Assembly: GCA_045612665.1 (NCBI GenBank)
Contig: JAZKZO010000037.1
Span: 40,931 to 104,930 of the forward strand
DNA length: 64,000 nt
Direction of reading: 5' to 3'
Source: RGIG2000 sp045612665
GTDB taxonomy: Bacteria; Bacillota; Clostridia; Oscillospirales; CAG-272
In this document: positions 59,124-64,000 of the stretch, one piece after another
How the letters are laid out: each line of letters starts with the position of its first letter
Numbering within the stretch: position 1 is the first letter of the stretch
Notes under the pieces: model-generated
The model's input: the letters and a program-made list of their open reading frames with translations, nothing else
Databases searched by the model: none
What the model was told of the DNA's origin: nothing
Program-made: the position numbers and the translations under genes

Positions 59124-61340
59124 ATGTCAAAATTTTTAAGATCACTATTTATTCTTTCAATTTCAGTTTTGCTTTGCTTTGTATTTTTTGCATGCGATGA
59201 TGAAAGTGAAGTTAATTTTGCATTGCAAAACGGAAGCTTAAAGGGAGAGGTTTATACAATTTATGTTCCTTCGGGTACTGAAACTGTGGACTTGTCTGAA
59301 TACGTTGTAGTCTCCGAGGATGCTAAATGGAATTTGTTTGATTCTTCTGATATGGACGAGGAGATCGAAACAACGGTTTCACTTCAAACTGGAGATAATA
59401 TGTTCTACATTAGAGTCAAGGATAATGGCGCAAAGCATAACTATACTGTTAACGTTGTAAGGAAAAGACTTTTAACAGTAAGCTTTGAGGTTAATGGCGG
59501 AAGTGTTTGCTCGCCTATCACTGTTGATGAGGGTGATGTTCTTGTGCCACCTACAACGTCTAAGGTTGGCTATGATTTTGTTAAGTGGAGCTATGATTTT
59601 ACACAGCCTATTACTGAAGATCTCACGGCAAATGCGGAGTGGAGTGCTAAATCCTTTAAAATTTTTGTTACGTGGTATGAGGGTAACGTGCAAGAAATCC
59701 CCGTAAAATTCGGTGAAGATTACACGATTTCTACGCCTAGTAGACTTGGATATAAATTTAGCAAGCTTGTTGATGCTGACGGTAGTGAGGTTCCTTTGTC
59801 AGGAAAATATCAAGAGATAGAGGATCTTCAATTGGGCGCAGTTTATGCAATTGAAAGTTACTCGATCACATACATTTATAATGCTGAAATTGATAATAAG
59901 GTGGTAAATTATACAATTCTTGATGCTGTTACACTTGAAACTCCTGTTCATCCTAATGGATTGGAATTCGAAGGTTGGTATTCAGACCAACAGCTTACAA
60001 ATAAAGTAACCTCCATTCCTGTCGGAACACATGGAGATATGAAATTGTACGCTAATTGGAATCAACAAATTGTTCCAGAGGAGCAGCTCTATAACGTTGT
60101 AATTGATGCAGATGGATTTGATTTTGACGGAAATACATTCTCTATAAAGTATGGACAAACATATTCGCTTCCTGTTGTTTCTGACATAAACGGATATGAT
60201 TTTGTTGGATGGCTTGCAAACGGAGAAATTATTCCTACAAGCGGACAATGGACAGTTAAGGACGACGTAACCTTGACCATTAAATGGAATGCAAAATCTT
60301 ATACAATTCAATATGTAATCGACGCTAAAACAACTAATCCAAATACCATTTTGAGCTTTACTATCGAAACCGACACTATTGTTCTTTTGGATGCTACAAG
60401 ACCAAATGCTACATTCCAGGGATGGTTTGATGAAAACGATCAAAGGGTTACCGAAATTACAAAGGGAAATTTCGAAAATATCGTTTTGTATGCGAAGTTC
60501 GAAATAGCTGCATCCGAGCTTAAATACGATGCTAACGGTGGAACTGTATCAAAGAATTCAGTTACCTACGAAAAGGGTGATTCTTACAAGCTTTTGACAC
60601 CCGAATATCCAGGTTATAGATTTGTTGGATGGTACAACGGAGAAGATTTGTTTGAGGACGGCGTTTGGAACTCTGATACTGATATAACCGTAGTTGCTAA
60701 ATGGGAAAGAATTATTTACCAAATCACTTACGATCTTACCGGTGGAACGACAACCGAAACGTTGAAAAATACATATACAGTTGAGGACACATTTGTTCTT
60801 CCAAAGCCAACCAAGTCCGGATTCGTTTTCCTTGGTTGGAGAGAGGCTGACGGAACGGCAATTTATCAGGACGTTACAATTACAAAGGGAACAACGGGTG
60901 AAAAGCGTTACGTTGCAGTTTGGTCCATGTTCTCATATAGCTTTAGCGAAAATACCGCTACCGTTGTAAGCTATGCTTATGTAAATAACAGAGATAAAAT
61001 TGTAATTCCTAAAACCGTAAACTATCAAGGTGTTGATTATACGGTAACCGAAATTGGTGCATCTGTTTTTGCAGGTATAGGTGAAAAGATTGCGAAAAAG
61101 CAAATTATTGTTAACGGAAGGGCAGTAACGAGAGTTTCCGTTGAAATTCCTAACACCTTGCAAAAAATTGGTGCAAACGCATTTTCTAATTGCGACGACG
61201 TATCTATTAACGTAATTATGGAAAGCGGAGTAGAGCTTTCTACTTGGGCTGATTCATTGCAGGTTGCCGAAGGAAATGACCATGTTGTTGACGTTATAAA
61301 AGGCAAGCGCCCTGCGATTGGATGGAGTGTGTACAAATAA
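59124..61340 (+). CDS. Secreted lipoprotein with InlB B-type repeats
   Basis: This 738-residue surface protein has a lipoprotein signal (hydrophobic 7-22, cysteine Cys24 in FFACDDES). A cadherin-like beta-sandwich region (about 55-115) precedes about six or seven repeats of 60-70 residues. Each ends in a GY.F.GW..G pattern, for example YPGYRFVGWYNGED, SGFVFLGWREADG and NGYDFVGWLANGE, as in InlB B repeats. The last 130 residues hold BspA-type leucine-rich segments (VTEIGASVFAGI, LQKIGANAFSNC). Binding partner unknown. The next gene overlaps the stop by one base. Confidence 0.85.
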   Translation: MSKFLRSLFILSISVLLCFVFFACDDESEVNFALQNGSLKGEVYTIYVPSGTETVDLSEYVVVSEDAKWNLFDSSDMDEEIETTVSLQTGDNMFYIRVKDNGAKHNYTVNVVRKRLLTVSFEVNGGSVCSPITVDEGDVLVPPTTSKVGYDFVKWSYDFTQPITEDLTANAEWSAKSFKIFVTWYEGNVQEIPVKFGEDYTISTPSRLGYKFSKLVDADGSEVPLSGKYQEIEDLQLGAVYAIESYSITYIYNAEIDNKVVNYTILDAVTLETPVHPNGLEFEGWYSDQQLTNKVTSIPVGTHGDMKLYANWNQQIVPEEQLYNVVIDADGFDFDGNTFSIKYGQTYSLPVVSDINGYDFVGWLANGEIIPTSGQWTVKDDVTLTIKWNAKSYTIQYVIDAKTTNPNTILSFTIETDTIVLLDATRPNATFQGWFDENDQRVTEITKGNFENIVLYAKFEIAASELKYDANGGTVSKNSVTYEKGDSYKLLTPEYPGYRFVGWYNGEDLFEDGVWNSDTDITVVAKWERIIYQITYDLTGGTTTETLKNTYTVEDTFVLPKPTKSGFVFLGWREADGTAIYQDVTITKGTTGEKRYVAVWSMFSYSFSENTATVVSYAYVNNRDKIVIPKTVNYQGVDYTVTEIGASVFAGIGEKIAKKQIIVNGRAVTRVSVEIPNTLQKIGANAFSNCDDVSINVIMESGVELSTWADSLQVAEGNDHVVDVIKGKRPAIGWSVYK

Positions 61341-62203
61341 TGAAAAAAATAGCAGTGTTGCTTTTGACGCTTGCCATTTGCTTCTCGTACGTTTCCTATA
61401 GGCGTGGCTCTGGTGATACGGAAAGCGACGGAGGAGAAACCGAAAGAAATACTATAACTTTGTCTTGCCCGGAAGATAGCCTTGTTGATGGCTCGACTTA
61501 CGAGATTGGCTGGAGAGAAAATTACAGCTTCCCAGTTCCAAAACGAGACGGCTATATCTTCGATTGCTGGATGTATGGAGAAGAGCGCTTTGAGGCTTCA
61601 GGAACGTGGCCATATTCAAGTGATGCAACTCTTGAGGCAAGATGGCTTTTGAAATCGTATTATATTACCTATAACATGGAGCCATATTATAGTAATTCAA
61701 GTGCGAGCTTTACAAGCGAAAGCGATGACTTTATGCTTCCTGCTCCTAGAAAAATTAGTGGAAAAATGTTTCTTGGTTGGAGCGGAACAGGCATAGACGG
61801 AATTCAAAGAGCGGTTTCTATTCCAAAGGGAAGCTATGGCGACCGTGTTTACTTTGCAAATTGGATAAACAGTGATGAAATTCCAAATCAGCTTGACGGA
61901 TTTGTTTTCGAGATTGTTGAAGATCACGCAGTCGTTACGGGCTATTGTGGCGAATATGCGGACACTCTTATAATTCCTGCGGAATATAAGGGATATCCTG
62001 TTACCGTTATAGGGGACAGTGCGTTTTACGGAATGGGTATTTTTACCAAGCTTTTGAAAATACCGTATTCTGTAACGGTTATCGAAGATAACGCGATAGG
62101 CGGATGCTCAGGACTTCCTATGGCAATATATAACGGTGCATTTGCTGATTGGAAAGAAAATATAACAATCGGTCAGGGAAATGGCGCACTTAATGAATGG
62201 TAA
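61340..62203 (+). CDS. Secreted BspA/InlB-like protein, no lipobox cysteine
   Basis: This 287-residue protein has a signal peptide (about 1-20, KIAVLLLTLAICF). It has two InlB-like repeats (RDGYIFDCWMYGEE and ISGKMFLGWSGTG) and a C-terminal BspA-type leucine-rich stretch (YPVTVIGDSAFYGMGIF, TVIEDNAIGGCSGL). It is a shorter relative of the gene before it. Unlike that gene it has no cysteine after the signal; a tyrosine (SYRRGSG) lies where one would be expected. Its ATG overlaps the previous stop (TAATG), so they are coupled. A start at 61322 is rejected for lack of an SD. Confidence 0.8.
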   Translation: MKKIAVLLLTLAICFSYVSYRRGSGDTESDGGETERNTITLSCPEDSLVDGSTYEIGWRENYSFPVPKRDGYIFDCWMYGEERFEASGTWPYSSDATLEARWLLKSYYITYNMEPYYSNSSASFTSESDDFMLPAPRKISGKMFLGWSGTGIDGIQRAVSIPKGSYGDRVYFANWINSDEIPNQLDGFVFEIVEDHAVVTGYCGEYADTLIIPAEYKGYPVTVIGDSAFYGMGIFTKLLKIPYSVTVIEDNAIGGCSGLPMAIYNGAFADWKENITIGQGNGALNEW

Positions 62204-62206
62204 AAT

Positions 62207-62238
62207 AAAAAATCAGCGAATTTTTCGCTGATTTTTTT
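62207..62238. terminator. Bidirectional terminator
   Basis: AAAAATCAGCGAA and TTCGCTGATTTTTTT close a 3-nt loop. It ends the repeat-protein operon and the leftward small gene. Confidence 0.9.
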
Positions 62239-62395
62239 ACATTTTAAACATTGTAGTAACGTTATCTGCGGTTGTTTCGGCAAGCTTTTTAACCTTTTGA
62301 GTAGCGCTTTTATTTGTTAAAATAAGCGCTGCACTTGTTACAGCAATTCCTGCAACCATTCCTAAGAGGACGTTTGAAATTGGACGAGCGTTCAT
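62237..62395 (-). CDS. Small membrane protein (52 residues)
   Basis: This short gene encodes 52 residues beginning MNARPISNVLLGMVAGIAVT. One membrane helix (about 8-27) is followed by a basic, helical tail ending in TADNVTTMFKM. AAAGGAG lies 7 nt before the ATG. The layout resembles YtxH-like small proteins, but no function can be named. Its stop codon lies inside the shared terminator. Codon use and the strong SD make it likely to be real. Confidence 0.75.
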   Translation of the reverse strand: MNARPISNVLLGMVAGIAVTSAALILTNKSATQKVKKLAETTADNVTTMFKM

Positions 62396-62530
62396 AAATG
62401 ATCTCCTTTACATATTATTACAAAAAGATTATTTGCTTTTTTATGATAAATAATACATTTGAAGAAATTTTTCTTACGTTTTAAAAGAGAAGTAATACAA
62501 ATAATATTTTTGCAAGAGTGAGGTGAACAA

Positions 62531-63301
62531 ATGAGAAAAATTTTAAAATGCTTTATACTTGTTTTCGTTGCAAGCTTATTGGTTGTGAACGTACAAGCCT
62601 CTAGTGAGCTTTCTTGGTATTGTAAAAGAACGTCCGATCATTCTCAACCCTTACTGGATTCTAGTCTTAATATTGTTGAAAAATACGATGTTGTTTGGAT
62701 AGACAAAAAACATTGCAAAATGGACGGCGACAAGGTTGTTTATTTGACGTTTGACGCAGGATATGAAAATGGCAACGTTGAGAAGATTTTAGATGCCTTG
62801 GATGAAGAAAACGTGAAGGGAACTTTTTTTGTACTTGAAAATATCCTTTTGAAGAACCACGATTTGATCAAAAGAATGATTGATGGCGGGCATCTTATAG
62901 CCAATCACACGTCAAAACACAAAAATATGGCTAGAATCGCCTCAAAAGAGGATTTCGAGACGGAGCTTAAATCTCTTGAAAATGTATTTGAAAGAGAATA
63001 TGGTGCTTCAATGGCAAAAATTTATCGCCCCCCTGAAGGCAAATTTAATGAGGATAATTTAAGATGGGCGTCAGAGTTTGGATACAAGACGGTAATGTGG
63101 TCCTTCGCGTATGCCGACTGGGACAACGGTAGGCAACCACAACCCGAAAAAGCCTTAGAAAAGATATTGAAAAATATCCACAACGGTGAAATTATGCTAT
63201 TGCATCCCACATCTTCGGCAAATGCCGAAATTATGAAAGATTTGATAAAGGAATTGAAGGGGATGGGATTCCGTTTTGGAACGATAGATGAGTTGTGTTA
63301 A
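62531..63301 (+). CDS. pdaA: PdaA-like polysaccharide deacetylase
   Basis: This protein is of the PdaA type, which deacetylates muramic acid on the way to the muramic delta-lactam of spore cortex. It has 256 residues: signal peptide (about 1-23), then the NodB domain with YLTFDAGYENGN (about 72, TFDxGYEN marks PdaA), HTSKHKN (about 124), RPPEGKFNEDNL (about 163), MWSFAYADWDN and a C-terminal MLLHPTSS with the catalytic histidine. GTGAGGTG lies about 6 nt before the ATG. It probably belongs to sporulation along with sigK and sigF here. The end overlaps the next gene by 14 nt. Confidence 0.9.
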   Translation: MRKILKCFILVFVASLLVVNVQASSELSWYCKRTSDHSQPLLDSSLNIVEKYDVVWIDKKHCKMDGDKVVYLTFDAGYENGNVEKILDALDEENVKGTFFVLENILLKNHDLIKRMIDGGHLIANHTSKHKNMARIASKEDFETELKSLENVFEREYGASMAKIYRPPEGKFNEDNLRWASEFGYKTVMWSFAYADWDNGRQPQPEKALEKILKNIHNGEIMLLHPTSSANAEIMKDLIKELKGMGFRFGTIDELC

Positions 63302-63968
63302 AAAAACGGTTTTAATTTTCGCTATCGCTGTAGCATTGAATTTGTGCGCCACTGTATCAAGGGCTGAGAGTGTGGTTTATAATTCGAATATTCACGCAGG
63401 GAAGAAGATAGCATTAACCTTCGATGATGGTCCGCATCCGAGATTGACTCAAAAGGTTCTTGACATTTTAGATAAATATTCTATCAAAGCGACTTTTTTC
63501 GTGATAGGAGTTAACGTCAAAAATTATCCTAAACAATTGGAAATGATTATTGATAAAGGGCATGAGGTAGGTAATCACACATATTCTCATAATCTTTTGA
63601 AGTCCATTCCAAAAGAAAAAATCGAAAAGGAAATCTCTGACACTGAAAAAGAAATAAAAAATATAAGAGATTACGATTTAAAGCTTTTGCGCCCACCCTG
63701 TGGCTTTTATGATGAAAAATTAGAGAAAATAGCTATGGACAAAGGGAGTAAAATTGTGCTTTGGTCAATAGACACGCTTGATTGGTCGCATGCATCAGCT
63801 AAAAATATGTCAAGAAAGATTTTAAAAAATGCCAAGGATGGAGATATAATTCTTTTTCACGACTATGTCAGCGGAGAATACAATACTCCAGAAACGCTCG
63901 AAATCATTATACCGATATTGCTTGAAAAAGGATATGAGTTTGTTACCGTAAGTGAGCTTTTGCAATAA
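63288..63968 (+). CDS. NodB-type polysaccharide deacetylase
   Basis: This 226-residue secreted enzyme has a signal peptide (about 5-25, ending SRA). The NodB motifs are ALTFDDGPHP (about 44, metal and catalytic Asp), HTYSHN with zinc histidines (about 99), RPPCGFYDEKL (about 137), DTLDWS (about 165) and ILFHDYVSG (about 188). TFDDGP rather than TFDxGYEN places it with chitin or PgdA-like deacetylases, not PdaA. Substrate is likely peptidoglycan GlcNAc, not proven. It overlaps pdaA by 14 nt, so the pair is coupled. Confidence 0.88.
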   Translation: MSCVKKTVLIFAIAVALNLCATVSRAESVVYNSNIHAGKKIALTFDDGPHPRLTQKVLDILDKYSIKATFFVIGVNVKNYPKQLEMIIDKGHEVGNHTYSHNLLKSIPKEKIEKEISDTEKEIKNIRDYDLKLLRPPCGFYDEKLEKIAMDKGSKIVLWSIDTLDWSHASAKNMSRKILKNAKDGDIILFHDYVSGEYNTPETLEIIIPILLEKGYEFVTVSELLQ

Positions 63969-63971
63969 AAT

Positions 63972-64000
63972 AAAACCTCGCCAATAATGGCGAGGTTTTT
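63972..64000 (+). terminator. Terminator of the deacetylase pair
   Basis: AAAACCTCGCCA and TGGCGAGGTTTTT close an ATAA loop right after the stop codon, at the end of the window. Confidence 0.9.

Noticed and set aside
59400..60970. DNA repeats in the lipoprotein gene that might be a CRISPR or tandem array.
   Set aside because: Repeats are protein-level InlB-like units of 60-70 residues with diverged DNA. No short identical repeats with unique spacers.

Overview
The window reads as chromosomal DNA of a low-GC, spore-forming anaerobe of the class Clostridia. The evidence is the spoIIAA-spoIIAB-sigF operon, a sigK gene with a pro-sequence, a pdaA-type cortex deacetylase, SpoVD/SpoVE-like cell-wall genes, strong Gram-positive Shine-Dalgarno (SD) sequences, near-consensus sigma-A promoters with 17-nt spacers, and SAM-I, yybP-ykoY and T-box leaders. 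I cannot assign a genus. No phage, insertion sequence, rRNA or CRISPR array is visible. The only tRNA is tRNA-Leu(CAG).

Layout. 1-5.8 kb: end of a purine operon (purH 3' part, purD, purL). 5.9-9.5 kb: serine operon serC-serA plus a DUF1015 gene. 9.5-12.3 kb, minus strand: ppa and a YcxB-like gene running toward tRNA-Leu, then the forespore sigma-F operon. 12.4-17.4 kb: metallophosphoesterase, cytoplasmic GH20, PopT-type lipid carrier transporter, then SAM-riboswitch-controlled metK. 17.4-20.9 kb: recD2, comF, fucU. 20.9-23.9 kb: a Mn-type riboswitch ahead of a cation antiporter and a Na/Pi transporter. 23.9-26.7 kb: ackA, divergent tmcAL, DUF378. 26.8-35.0 kb: sigK, DUF512, der, plsY, a methyltransferase, a hydrolase, then luxS-mtnN of the activated methyl cycle and a TIM-barrel protein. 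35.0-37.1 kb: a small accessory segment with an RRXRR-like protein that lacks a normal start codon and an XRE/TPR regulator. 37.1-40.4 kb: trmH-like, prfB, DUF3006, GNAT. 40.4-45.2 kb: T-box-controlled ileS and glyS. 45.4-48.7 kb: ptsH, uvrC, rsmD, coaD. 48.8-59.1 kb: the dcw (division and cell wall) cluster mraZ-rsmH-(small membrane protein)-spoVD-murE-murF-mraY-ftsW/spoVE-murG, without murD. 59.1-64 kb: two secreted repeat proteins, a 52-residue membrane protein and two NodB deacetylases.

Working together: purD/purL/purH make IMP. serA/serC make phosphoserine, and the DUF1015 gene sits where a phosphatase gene might be expected. metK, luxS and mtnN form, use and recycle SAM. The dcw genes build lipid II, PopT may return its undecaprenyl carrier, and PdaA modifies spore cortex.

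The least explained part is 35.1-35.7 kb: a perfect promoter, two copies of a G-rich initiation-like hairpin, and an RRXRR/PLMP-like reading frame whose best start codon is ATC. Other points of interest are a possible strand exchange in the Mn riboswitch, a hairpin lying between SD and start codon at 32.1 kb, a helical-turn array of MraZ boxes, and an atypical ftsL slot followed by tandem terminators.
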